Below, piece after piece: positions 1-6,869 of a DNA stretch of 20,421 bases. A program made the translations under genes and the position numbers. Origin of the DNA: AWTP1-13 sp036280295 (lineage in GTDB: Bacteria > Pseudomonadota > Alphaproteobacteria > Rhizobiales > Hyphomicrobiaceae); the NCBI GenBank assembly GCA_036280295.1, contig DASURA010000384.1, positions 1-20,421 of the forward strand, in the 5' to 3' direction. The notes beneath the pieces are model-generated. The model made no database searches. It was given only the letters and a program-made list of their open reading frames with translations, and had not been told where the DNA came from. The first letter of the stretch is position 1. Every line of letters starts with the position of its first letter.

Positions 1-336
1 CTCAAGCTGCTCGGCGTGCGCCTGCGGCTCCCAGTTCGGGAACGCCAGGATGTCGTGGCCGGACTTGGCCTGCGCCTCGGCGGCGATGGTGATGAGGTTC
101 TTGTTGCCTTGCGAGGTGATGTAGTCGACCTGGACCTCGACTTTCTCCCTGGCGCTCCATTCCTCGACCAGCGTCTGCGTGGCCTTGTTGGCGCCGGGCA
201 CCCAGTGGTCCCAGAATCCGATCGAGATCTTTCCAGCGGCGTTGGCCGTGCGTACGAACGGCGCTGCCATCATGGTCGCCGACGCCGCCGCCGTCGTGGC
301 CATGAAGCGTCTGCGGCTGATTTTCCTGCGCGTCAT
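1..336 (-). CDS. ABC transporter extracellular solute-binding protein, family 1 (N-terminal part)
   Basis: This is the first 112 codons of a gene that runs off the left edge. The ATG at 336 follows a strong purine-rich ribosome site (the complement of the CTCCTCC run near 343-352). The product starts with a twin-arginine signal, SRRRFMA at about residues 8-14, then an alanine-rich stretch and a likely cleavage after ANA at about residues 31-33, so it should be exported folded by the Tat pathway. The mature start, with ISIGFWDHWVPGANKA and a later GHDILAFPNWEPQ, resembles family 1 (sugar-type) binding proteins of ABC importers. The substrate cannot be told from this fragment. It lies just downstream of, and on the same strand as, a GntR/FadR regulator, so regulation by that protein is a reasonable inference. 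Permease and ATPase genes would lie outside the window. Confidence 0.8.
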   Translation of the reverse strand, partial: MTRRKISRRRFMATTAAASATMMAAPFVRTANAAGKISIGFWDHWVPGANKATQTLVEEWSAREKVEVQVDYITSQGNKNLITIAAEAQAKSGHDILAFPNWEPQAHAEQLE

Positions 337-494
337 CTGCGTCTCCTCCTCCATGCCGTGGCCGGCTCCGGGCCGCGCCACGCCTGCCTGAACGGTTCAA
401 CGTCCTTGCGTTCCTGGGAGCACTCCCGGAGCTGTTTTCGTTGTTGGCAGATCGACTGGCTTTCCGCGTCTTGTCTGTTGCTGAGCTCCTCCTG

Positions 495-1292
495 CTAAAT
501 GACCGCTGTCCGTATCCTCCTCACCTGCCTCCGCCGCGGAGGCAGGACGACCTTGGGCGGCCGCAAGCTCCGCTTGCGGTCGACGCATCGGATGTCCGGT
601 GCTTCGCTGAAATCCCTGGCAAACCGCGCATGCGAGCGCTCAAGATGCTGGCGCATGGCCATCCGCGCCCGCTTTGGGTCGTGCGCCGCAATGGCGTCGC
701 GCACAATCCGGTGCTCGGCCTGCGCTGCGCGCCACGCGGACGGTGTCTCGAAATGCCGGGCGAGCCGCTCGAAGTAGGGATTGATGCGCTGATCGAACAG
801 CTCGCCGACGCAGCGGACCAGCACGGCATTGCCGAGCGTGCCCGCCACGGCGAGGTGGAACTCGCGGTCGTGGGCAACCCAGGATTCGAACGAAGGCTGC
901 GTGGCCTCGGTTTCGGCGAGGACGGCATCGAGCCGGGCGATATCGGCGCGGTCGGCGCGCCTGGCGGCCTCCTCCGCCGTCGTACTTTCGACCAAGGCCC
1001 GCGCGTTAAGTACCTCGAACGGCCCGGCAATCGGCTCTGGGAATGAAACCTGCTGGTGCTGTGGCTCGATGACGTAGATGCCCGAGCCGACCTTGATCCG
1101 GAGGCGCCCTTCAACCTCGAGCGCGATCAGGGCCTCCCGCACGGTGGGGCGTGACACACCGAGCTTCTTGGCAAGCTCTCGCTCGGTCGGCAGCCGGCTG
1201 CCGACCGGATATTCGCCCCCTTCGATCAGCTGGCGCAGCTGCTCGGCGATCTGGCGATACAGGCGACGCGGTACGAGGACCTCGATGGGCAA
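495..1292 (-). CDS. GntR-family transcriptional regulator, FadR subfamily (FCD domain)
   Basis: The 265-residue product has the two-domain plan of FadR-type GntR regulators. The N-terminal winged helix-turn-helix at about residues 8-75 contains GSRLPTERELAKKLGVSRPT and a following VREALIALEVEGRL, the GntR signature. The C-terminal all-helical FCD ligand domain spans about 95-235 and carries HDREFHLAVAG and further His residues typical of its metal or ligand pocket. The start is a TTG at 1292 with AGGGAG about 8 bases upstream. A perfect TGGTNNNACCA palindrome lies 58-68 bases upstream, which suggests autoregulation. The next gene downstream encodes a sugar-type solute-binding protein, the likely regulated transporter; proteins of this subfamily commonly sense the carboxylates or sugar acids whose uptake they control. 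The C-terminal tail after about residue 235 is rich in Arg and Pro and is probably disordered. Confidence 0.9.
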   Translation of the reverse strand: MPIEVLVPRRLYRQIAEQLRQLIEGGEYPVGSRLPTERELAKKLGVSRPTVREALIALEVEGRLRIKVGSGIYVIEPQHQQVSFPEPIAGPFEVLNARALVESTTAEEAARRADRADIARLDAVLAETEATQPSFESWVAHDREFHLAVAGTLGNAVLVRCVGELFDQRINPYFERLARHFETPSAWRAAQAEHRIVRDAIAAHDPKRARMAMRQHLERSHARFARDFSEAPDIRCVDRKRSLRPPKVVLPPRRRQVRRIRTAVI

Positions 1293-1689
1293 TCGGTGCT
1301 CCCTTGCGCGCTTCTCCCGGAACGTCTTTTTTTATTTGGCTCGACGCTTTGGTCTGACCATTTGTCCAATGCACCATCAGCCCTGTCAAGACCGAGATGC
1401 CTGGGCGTTGTCCATCCGGCATTCAGCCGGACATGCTGCTACAAGGCGGCAGCGGCTCAAGCGAGGTTGCGATGTGAGAACAGGCGCTCGCCGTTTCTCA
1501 ATCAAAACAAGTGTGCAGACATCAGGCCAGAGATTACTTCCTGCCCTGGAAGATGCCCGCAGGTCAGCGCGGCGCTCTTCTCGTGGGCGGCGCTGCCCAG
1601 ATGTTTTCACACCGTATCCTGTGATACCGGGTTTGGGATCTGCAATGCCTCGTCGCTCGGCAGATCGGCGGCCAGATTGGCATGAATGC
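1293..1689. other. Intergenic region between flotillin operon and GntR gene
   Basis: About 400 bases with no convincing gene; short open frames on both strands lack ribosome sites and family features. It holds the 3' flank of the flotillin operon and the promoter region of the GntR gene, including the operator-like palindrome at 1350-1360. Two small hairpins are visible: TCCGG/CCGGA near 1414-1430 and GTATC-CTGT-GATAC at 1614-1627. Neither has the T-run of a standard terminator. Confidence 0.5.
1350..1360. promoter_or_regulatory. Candidate FadR/GntR operator TGGTCTGACCA
   Basis: The 11-base sequence TGGT-CTG-ACCA is a perfect inverted repeat with a 3-base centre. It fits the TGGTNNNACCA pattern bound by FadR-subfamily GntR proteins. 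It sits 58 bases upstream of the TTG start of the GntR gene, where it could overlap the promoter. I found no second copy in the 158 bases between the regulator and the solute-binding protein gene. Confidence 0.55.
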
Positions 1690-3429
1690 TCAATCGGCCT
1701 TTCCGTTCTCGTTGGCACCAGCCGGAGCAGCCTTGAACGGGTCTTTGCCGGTCCCGACATGTCGATCCAGGGCAGATGCGAGCGCTACGGGCGCGGCACC
1801 GTCAAAGCCCAGCTCCTTGAGCAATGAGTCGATCAGGGGAGCCTGCGCACGGTATTTCAATGCGCTTTGCACGATCTGATCCGACGGGCTGACCGCGCCA
1901 TTCTCATGGGCAGTGCTGGTGGCCAGGCCATCCACCTGCAGAATCTTGATTGAGTCGATATTCTCCAGCGGCTTGACGGACTCGCGGATGATGTCGCGCA
2001 GTTGCTCAATCAGGGCGAGGCGCAGCTTCATCTGCACGATCTCGGCACTCAGGCGGTTATCGGCGTCGTTGAGAGCGGCCCGGCCCGCCGCATCCACGGC
2101 ATAGCGGCGCTCGGCCGCCTCGGCGCGCTGGATCTCCGCCGCCGCCTCGGCCTGCGCCGCCACGCGCGTCTTCAATGCCTCGGCCTCGGCGCGGATGCGG
2201 ATCGCCTCGGCTTCGTCGTCAGCGGCGACCTTCTCGGCTTCGGCCTTCACCTGAACGGCAATGGCGTCGCGCTCGGCGATACGGCGCGCCTCGATCAGCT
2301 CGATCGCCTTCTGGCGCTCGGCACGCTGCTTCTCACGGACGGTCGCCACCTCTTCCTCGGCCTTGACGGCCTCCGCACGCGCCTGGTCGGCCTGGGTCTG
2401 GGCCAGCGACTGCTCCTGAGACTTCTTGGCGATGACGATCGTCTTTTCCTGCTGCGCGACCTCGACCGACCGTTCCCGCTCGATGTCACGCTCGCGCACC
2501 TGGCGCTCTTTCTCGATATTCTGCTGCTCGATTTCGCGCGCCGCCTGGATGCGAGCGAGTTGCACGCTCTGGTCTGCGAGGATCTGGGCTTCCTGCGCTT
2601 CCTTCTGGCGCAGCGCCTGCTCACGGGCGATCTCGCTCTTCTGCATGGCGCGGCGGGTCTCGATTTCTCGCGCCTGCTCAAGCTGCGCATATTCGCGCTC
2701 GCGCATCAACGTCAGGCTGAGCTGCTCCGCCTCAAGGTTCTTGCGCTCCACGGCTATGCGCGCGTCCTGCTCGATAGCGTTGCGAAGCTTGCGCCGCTCC
2801 TCGATCTCCTGGGTAAGCTTGGTAAGCCCCGCCGCGTCGAACGCATTGTCCGGGTTGAAGAATTCGCGGTTGGTCTGATCGAGGCCGGTGAGCGAGACGG
2901 ATTCCAGCTCGAGCCCGTTCTTGAGCAGATCCTCCGAGACCGCACGCTGGACTTTCTGCACGAAATCGACCCTCCGTTCGTGCAACTCCTCCATGGTCAT
3001 CTCGGCAGCCACGGCGCGAAGGGCATCGACGAACTTGCCCTCGACGAGCTCTTTCAGGGCCTGAGGCTGCAAGGTCCTGCGGCCGAGCGTCTGGGCGGCA
3101 TTGGCAATGGATTCAGTGGTCGGCTGCACGCGGACATAGAACTCGGCCAGTACATCGACGCGCATCCGGTCGCGCGTAATGAGCGCCTGCTCCTGGGCGC
3201 GGCGAACCTCCAGGCGCAGCGTGTTCATGTTCACGGCGATGGTCTCATGGAGCACTGGAAAAACCAGAGAGCCGCCATTCATGACCACGAGCTGGCCGCC
3301 CAGGCCGGTCCGCACGAAGGAGACTTCCTTCGAGGCGCGCTGGTAGAGACGCGCAAACACCAACCCCATTGTCACGAAGGCAACCAGGATGATCGCAATC
3401 AATGCCAGCAGTTGAAAAAGCTCGGGCAC
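1690..3429 (-). CDS. yqiK: Flotillin family protein (YqiK-like SPFH scaffold)
   Basis: The 579-residue product has a flotillin layout. One N-terminal membrane helix at about residues 5-27 (LLALIAIILVAFVTMGLVFA) is followed by an SPFH/Band 7 domain to about residue 210 (with DVLAEFYVRVQP, LEGKFVDALR-like and LESVSLTGLDQT segments). A very long charged coiled coil rich in Glu, Ala, Gln and Arg covers about 215-470, with the EAEA-type repeats of flotillins near 395-430. A C-terminal assembly region completes it. It should form oligomers on the inner membrane that organise lipid and protein microdomains. The start is GTG at 3429 behind a strong GGGGAGGAACA site. The gene follows yqiJ by 53 bases and is the last of a pspA-yqiJ-yqiK operon. 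This pairing of an NfeD/YqiJ protein with a flotillin is well known in E. coli and Bacillus relatives. Confidence 0.9.
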   Translation of the reverse strand: MPELFQLLALIAIILVAFVTMGLVFARLYQRASKEVSFVRTGLGGQLVVMNGGSLVFPVLHETIAVNMNTLRLEVRRAQEQALITRDRMRVDVLAEFYVRVQPTTESIANAAQTLGRRTLQPQALKELVEGKFVDALRAVAAEMTMEELHERRVDFVQKVQRAVSEDLLKNGLELESVSLTGLDQTNREFFNPDNAFDAAGLTKLTQEIEERRKLRNAIEQDARIAVERKNLEAEQLSLTLMREREYAQLEQAREIETRRAMQKSEIAREQALRQKEAQEAQILADQSVQLARIQAAREIEQQNIEKERQVRERDIERERSVEVAQQEKTIVIAKKSQEQSLAQTQADQARAEAVKAEEEVATVREKQRAERQKAIELIEARRIAERDAIAVQVKAEAEKVAADDEAEAIRIRAEAEALKTRVAAQAEAAAEIQRAEAAERRYAVDAAGRAALNDADNRLSAEIVQMKLRLALIEQLRDIIRESVKPLENIDSIKILQVDGLATSTAHENGAVSPSDQIVQSALKYRAQAPLIDSLLKELGFDGAAPVALASALDRHVGTGKDPFKAAPAGANENGKAD

Positions 3430-3482
3430 TGTTCCTCCCCATGTCGTCGACTAATGCCGTCGACTGTTATTCGCCTGGACGC

Positions 3483-4169
3483 CTAAGGGCCAAGCAGCGC
3501 CTGGTTCTCCGCTCGGATCGCCCTGAAAACCCCATTGCTGCGGGACACCAGCAGAATGCGCTCGCCTTCGACGAGAACATCCGATGCGCGGTCTGGCTCA
3601 ACCATCACGTAATGCGTCTGCCCATGGCTGTCGGTCAGCCGCGCCTGGGTGGGTTCACCGCTCCTGGCCGAACCGAGCGTGACATTGGCTATCCGCCCGA
3701 TGAAGCTATCGCGGGAAACGGCAGACGTCTCCTCTTTGGGGATGATCCGCGCAATGCGCACTGCCAGCCAGCGCGTGGTGAGGGATGCGCCGACCAGCGC
3801 GGGAATCGCTGCAACGCTTGCGGGAAGCGGATAGCCCGTCATCTGCCGCAGCACTGCCTGCAAGGTCAGGCCGATAAGGCCGAAGGCCGTCAGCAGCGCG
3901 ATGACGATGACGAGAAACGGCACACGCCCGACCGCGAACCAGCCAAGAACCTGCTCGAGCATGCCGGACGAGGCACCCGGAGCAGGCAAATGCGTCTCGG
4001 CGGCGACATCGACATTGCCATCGAGACTGTCAGGCAGAAGATCGTCGACGAAGCCGAGCAGCGACCCTCCCAGAAGAAGGATGAGCGTTTCCAGGAGGGC
4101 GAGCCCCAGCATCACGCCAAGCGCAACAATGAAGGGCCAGTTATGCGGTGCGGTGACGATCTGCCCCAC
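3483..4169 (-). CDS. yqiJ: YqiJ-like membrane protein with C-terminal OB-fold (NfeD-type)
   Basis: The 228-residue product begins with a hydrophobic segment at about residues 13-38 (WPFIVALGVMLGLALLETLILLLGG). It has a soluble stretch with DDLLPDSLDGN, then more membrane segments at about 80-135. The hydrophilic C-terminal domain at about 155-225 (SFIGRIANVTLG, ARLTDSHGQTHYVMVEP, GERILLVSR) looks like the OB-fold of YqiJ/NfeD proteins. Such proteins sit beside flotillins and are thought to partner them in the membrane. The start is GTG at 4169, only 3 bases after the pspA stop, with an AAAGAGGA ribosome site inside the end of pspA, so the two are translationally coupled. The flotillin gene follows directly. 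The family assignment comes from both the architecture and the neighbours. Confidence 0.85.
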   Translation of the reverse strand: MGQIVTAPHNWPFIVALGVMLGLALLETLILLLGGSLLGFVDDLLPDSLDGNVDVAAETHLPAPGASSGMLEQVLGWFAVGRVPFLVIVIALLTAFGLIGLTLQAVLRQMTGYPLPASVAAIPALVGASLTTRWLAVRIARIIPKEETSAVSRDSFIGRIANVTLGSARSGEPTQARLTDSHGQTHYVMVEPDRASDVLVEGERILLVSRSNGVFRAIRAENQALLGP

Positions 4170-4172
4170 GGG

Positions 4173-4832
4173 TTAATCCTCTTTGAGCGCCGCCAGGCGC
4201 TCCTTGATCCGATTGCGCCGCGTCAGCTCTTCAAGCTCGGCATTCACCTTGACGATTTTGGGATCGGCGACCGAGCCGCCTGAAGTCATGCCGCCGACAC
4301 CCTCCATGACACGATCAAACGCTGACTGGGCATTCTGGACGCGCTGGCGCACCGACGACGGCTCGCTCTCCGCTGCCGCCTCGGCCGACGACTTCGCGGA
4401 CCTATAGGCATTCCGCTCGGCGATCATTTCCCGCTTGCGGGCCTGAAGCGCGGCAATGAAGCCTTCCAGCTCGGTTTGCGCAGAACGGGTTTCGAGGGCT
4501 GTCGCCTCGATCACCGGGATCTGCGCCTCGATATCGAGAAGCTGCCCAACTCCCGCCTCGGCGAGGTCGTCACGGCCTTCCTTCAGGGCGATGCGGATCT
4601 TCTCCTTCAGGCTCTCATGTCGCTCTTTCTCGGCGGCAAGGCGCTGGGTGGCGTGATATTGGCGGGTCAGCACCAGCCCCAGCTCGCTGCGAACGTCACC
4701 GATCGCGCGGTCGATCTCGCGGATTGCCTCATCCATCACAATTTCGGGCGCCATCGCCTCCACCGCGGCGACGATCATGTTCGCGCCACCGCTGACCAGC
4801 CGCTTGACCCGCATTGTCAGTGATTCACTCAT
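4173..4832 (-). CDS. pspA: PspA/IM30 family membrane-stress protein
   Basis: The 219-residue product is almost entirely helical and charged, as in PspA/IM30, a bacterial relative of ESCRT-III that binds and reshapes damaged inner membrane. An amphipathic start (MRVKRLVSGGANMIVAAVEA) is followed by APEIVMDEAIREIDRAI at about residues 28-44, matching the conserved early segment of the family. Long coiled-coil helices run through about residue 155, and the tail ends in LEELTRRNRIKERLAALKED. The ATG at 4832 has AGGAGGAAAGG immediately upstream. It leads the pspA-yqiJ-yqiK operon, implying that membrane-curvature sensing and flotillin scaffolds act together. No pspF or other classical psp genes are nearby, so control differs from E. 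coli. Confidence 0.88.
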   Translation of the reverse strand: MSESLTMRVKRLVSGGANMIVAAVEAMAPEIVMDEAIREIDRAIGDVRSELGLVLTRQYHATQRLAAEKERHESLKEKIRIALKEGRDDLAEAGVGQLLDIEAQIPVIEATALETRSAQTELEGFIAALQARKREMIAERNAYRSAKSSAEAAAESEPSSVRQRVQNAQSAFDRVMEGVGGMTSGGSVADPKIVKVNAELEELTRRNRIKERLAALKED

Positions 4833-4953
4833 GGCCTTTCCTCCTCGAGGCGTGGCGTGTCCCGTCGAGCAACCGGCAGAACTCCCACACGGCTGGCAGC
4901 CTTTCCGTGGGATGGCTGCCCGATAGCAATGCGCTGCGGAGAAGGAGCCTCAT
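4825..4953 (-). CDS. Possible 42-residue protein bridging the unknown gene and pspA
   Basis: A short frame starts with ATG at 4953, overlapping the TGA of the upstream gene in an ATGA junction. It ends with a TGA inside the first codons of pspA, overlapping it by 8 bases. The product would begin MRLLLRSALLSG and end ASRRKGHE; it is basic, with no domain I recognise. A GAAGG-type purine run lies a few bases upstream. The perfect fit between two genes suggests a translated coupling peptide, but a chance frame in a 117-base spacer that also holds the pspA ribosome site is just as possible. Confidence 0.25.
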   Translation of the reverse strand: MRLLLRSALLSGSHPTERLPAVWEFCRLLDGTRHASRRKGHE

Positions 4954-5186
4954 TTCAGCCCCACCGGCAGCAGCGAGAAGATCTCGATGGCAACATCGCC
5001 TTCGTGCGCAACGGCCGCCTTCCGACTATCCTCCTTCGCCGCATCACTTTGCAAGGCCGTGCCGAGGAAAGCAAACATATCCGGCAGCCAGGAAGCGATT
5101 ACGGCAATCAGATCCGAGTGCACGCGCTGTTCGGCTTGGTGCTGCGTCGGATCGTTGCTCCATACGCGCACCGTTCCGATACACAT
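4950..5186 (-). CDS. Unrecognised small protein upstream of pspA; in-frame TGA in its 5' extension
   Basis: From the first ATG (5186) the product has 78 residues and includes HSDLIAVIASWLPDMFAFLG and ends FSLLPVGLK. I do not recognise the family. Third codon positions are strongly GC-rich, as in real genes here. Coding character continues upstream of that ATG: the same frame reads RPGDWVLGAPKLRALADLQ and TWSAFHLM before it. That extension has no ATG, GTG or TTG before a TGA at 5283-5285. Beyond the TGA the frame stays open to an ATG at 5351, where MKAVSPEGGECG begins. Possible readings are a pseudogene with one nonsense mutation, a gene starting at a rare codon such as CTG, a recoded TGA, or a sequence error. 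It is on the pspA strand, 117 bases upstream, and may belong to that operon. Confidence 0.4.
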   Translation of the reverse strand: MCIGTVRVWSNDPTQHQAEQRVHSDLIAVIASWLPDMFAFLGTALQSDAAKEDSRKAAVAHEGDVAIEIFSLLPVGLK

Positions 5187-5366
5187 CAGATGGAACGCGC
5201 TCCAAGTGGGCTGGAGGTCGGCAAGGGCGCGCAGCTTCGGCGCACCGAGGACCCAATCGCCTGGGCGTGACGCGCTCCGCAGTCAGTAAAGTGATCGGGC
5301 GGCTCGCAGCGACGCGCCGCATTCGCCGCCCTCGGGCGAAACCGCCTTCATAAAGACGATGCCGGG

Positions 5367-5570
5367 CTACGCCCATCCACGTCGGCGTGTCCGAGGAAGA
5401 GTCCAAGGATCCACATTTTGATGGGCCGCGGTTTTGGACGGCTTTCCCCGAGGCGCGGTCTCGTCGGCAAACAACCACAACGAGCCGTACGCTGATGCGC
5501 GCCATGCCATCCACCACACCAACAAGAACGGCAACGGGACCGAGGGTTTCCGCGCGAAGCGAGCACGCAT
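5367..5570 (-). CDS. Possible 67-residue small membrane protein downstream of tRNA-Glu
   Basis: A frame from ATG 5570 encodes a basic N-terminus (MRARFARKP), one hydrophobic, Trp-rich segment at about residues 12-35 (LPFLLVWWMAWRASAYGSLW) and a polar tail. Third positions are GC-rich over the first 45 codons and less so after. No good ribosome site is seen and other frames are also open here, so this may be chance. It lies 41 bases downstream of the tRNA-Glu gene on the same strand. Confidence 0.22.
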   Translation of the reverse strand: MRARFARKPSVPLPFLLVWWMAWRASAYGSLWLFADETAPRGKPSKTAAHQNVDPWTLPRTRRRGWA

Positions 5571-5610
5571 GCCACGCCGCGCAAAAACGCTTGCCTTTTC
5601 TATATGATGG

Positions 5611-5686
5611 TGGCGCCCCGTAGGAGAATCGAACTCCTGTTTCCAACGTGAGAGGCTGGCGTCCTGAACCGCTAGACGAACGGGGC
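5611..5686 (-). tRNA. tRNA-Glu (anticodon CTC)
   Basis: Read on the minus strand, GCCCCGT (from 5686) pairs with ACGGGGC to form a 7-base acceptor stem, followed by the discriminator G and an encoded CCA at 5613-5611. The anticodon stem CCAGC/GTTGG encloses the loop CTCTCAC, giving anticodon CTC, which reads GAG. The T arm contains the standard GTTCGATTC loop region between AGGA/TCCT-type stems. The D arm has the CTAGCGGTTCAGG sequence usual in glutamate tRNAs. The whole cloverleaf is intact. Confidence 0.95.
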
Positions 5687-5705
5687 GAAGCAGCGGCTGG
5701 CCCGT

Positions 5706-5733
5706 CTATAAGTGACAGCCGCGGCGGGATCAA
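5706..5733 (-). promoter_or_regulatory. Candidate sigma-70 promoter of tRNA-Glu
   Basis: On the minus strand TTGATC (5733-5728) is followed after 16 bases by TTATAG (5711-5706). These are close matches to the -35 and -10 boxes. The expected start is 10-15 bases upstream of the mature tRNA 5' end at 5686. Confidence 0.5.
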
Positions 5734-5755
5734 GAGCGGACGAAAGACCTTTATG

Positions 5756-5789
5756 GTGTCATGACACAAATGACGCAACGGTGACGCAA
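5756..5789. promoter_or_regulatory. Palindrome GTGTCATGACAC and three TGACRCAA repeats between tRNA-Glu and rluD
   Basis: A perfect 12-base palindrome occupies 5756-5767. Overlapping it, the motif TGACACAA (5762-5769) recurs as TGACGCAA at 5771-5778 and 5782-5789. The cluster lies in the divergent spacer, upstream of both the tRNA promoter and the rluD start, where a regulator could act on either. No known binding protein is assigned. Confidence 0.3.
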
Positions 5790-5807
5790 GGACCTGGAGA
5801 GAGCGAC

Positions 5808-6869
5808 TTGGGCGACGACGCAGACAGCGGCGAGGCGAGCGGCAGCCGGCATGAGGCCCTGGTCGAGCCTGCGGAAGCCGGCGAGCGGCTTGACCGTTGG
5901 CTGGCGGCGCGCCTGCCGGAGCTCTCGCGCGCGCGCCTGCAGGCGCTGATCGAGGCCGGGCGCGTGACCCGAGAGGGGGACCCGGTGCGCGATGCCAGCG
6001 CCCGCATCAAGGCTGGTGCCAGATACATCGTCGCCGTTCCGCCGCCCGAGCCAGCCGAGCCGGAGGCACAGGCGATGCCGCTGGCCATCGTCTACGAGGA
6101 TCGCGACATCATCGTCATCGACAAGCCGAAGGGCCTGACTGTACACCCTGCGCCCGGCCACCCCTCGGGCACGCTGGTCAATGCCCTGATCGCCCATTGC
6201 GGCTTGAGCCTGTCCGGAATCGGCGGCATCAGGCGCCCCGGCATCGTCCACCGGCTCGACAAGGACACCACCGGGCTCATGGTGGTGGCGAAGTCCGACC
6301 GGGCGCACCAGGGCCTGGCCGAGCAGTTCGCGGCGCATGGCACCGATGGACGCCTGCGGCGCGCCTACCGCGCCGTCGCCTGGGGCGCGCCAGAACGTCC
6401 GAGCGGCACCATCGAGGCCTCGCTCGGCCGCAGCACTGCCAACCGCACCAAGATCGCCGTCGTGCGCGCCGGCAGCGGCAGCGGGCGCCACGCCATCACG
6501 CACTACGAGACCCTAGAGCATTTCGGCGAGACGGCCGGCGGCGGCGCGGGCGGTCGCGGGGCCAGGCGCCCGATGGCCAGTCTCTTGCGGCTGGTGCTGC
6601 AGACCGGCCGCACCCATCAGGTCCGTGTTCACCTCGCCCATATCGGCCATCCTCTGCTGGGTGATCCCACCTATGGCGCGGGACACAAGGCGAGCGCGCG
6701 CAAGCTCAGCGCCCGGGCGCAGGAGGCGCTGACGGCGCTCAACCGGCAGGCGCTGCACGCGGCAGAGTTGGCCTTCGTGCACCCTGCGACCGGCAAGCGA
6801 CTCGATTTCGAATCGCCGCTGCCTCCCGACATCGCCGCTCTTGTCTCGGCCCTGCGCGAGCTTCCCTGA
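5808..6869 (+). CDS. rluD: Pseudouridine synthase, RluA/RluD family (23S rRNA)
   Basis: The product is an RluA-family pseudouridine synthase, most like RluD, which isomerises uridines of helix 69 in 23S rRNA. An S4-like RNA-binding domain comes first (AGERLDRWLAARLPELSRARLQALIEAGRVTR split across about residues 24-55). The catalytic domain has VYEDRDIIVIDKPKGLTVHP and the active-site motif HRLDKDTTGL, with the catalytic Asp at about residue 151, then LLRLVLQTGRTHQVRVHLA and GHPLLGDPTYG near the end. I chose the TTG at 5808 because GGAGAGAG lies 6-7 bases upstream; the frame is open back to GTG codons at 5781 and 5712, but the latter overlaps the tRNA promoter. A Gly-rich insertion (ETAGGGAGGRGARRP) precedes the conserved LLRLVLQTGRT motif. 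rluD next to rpoH is a typical alphaproteobacterial arrangement. Confidence 0.9.
   Translation: MGDDADSGEASGSRHEALVEPAEAGERLDRWLAARLPELSRARLQALIEAGRVTREGDPVRDASARIKAGARYIVAVPPPEPAEPEAQAMPLAIVYEDRDIIVIDKPKGLTVHPAPGHPSGTLVNALIAHCGLSLSGIGGIRRPGIVHRLDKDTTGLMVVAKSDRAHQGLAEQFAAHGTDGRLRRAYRAVAWGAPERPSGTIEASLGRSTANRTKIAVVRAGSGSGRHAITHYETLEHFGETAGGGAGGRGARRPMASLLRLVLQTGRTHQVRVHLAHIGHPLLGDPTYGAGHKASARKLSARAQEALTALNRQALHAAELAFVHPATGKRLDFESPLPPDIAALVSALRELP

Noticed and set aside
416..427. GGGAG-CA-CTCCC as a terminator of the GntR gene
   Set aside because: The stem is only 5 bases with a 2-base loop, and no T-run follows on the minus strand.
2002..3486. Long plus-strand open frame rich in Leu, Gly and Arg
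   Set aside because: It is antisense to the flotillin gene; the composition follows from the Glu/Ala/Gln-rich coiled coil on the other strand, and there is no family match.
5283..5285. TGA as a selenocysteine codon
   Set aside because: No recognisable selenoprotein family and no convincing stem-loop just downstream; kept only as an unexplained in-frame stop.
5044..5778. 244-codon minus-strand frame covering the tRNA-Glu gene
   Set aside because: It runs through an intact tRNA and its promoter, has no domain and is very Arg-rich, as expected from chance in GC-rich DNA.
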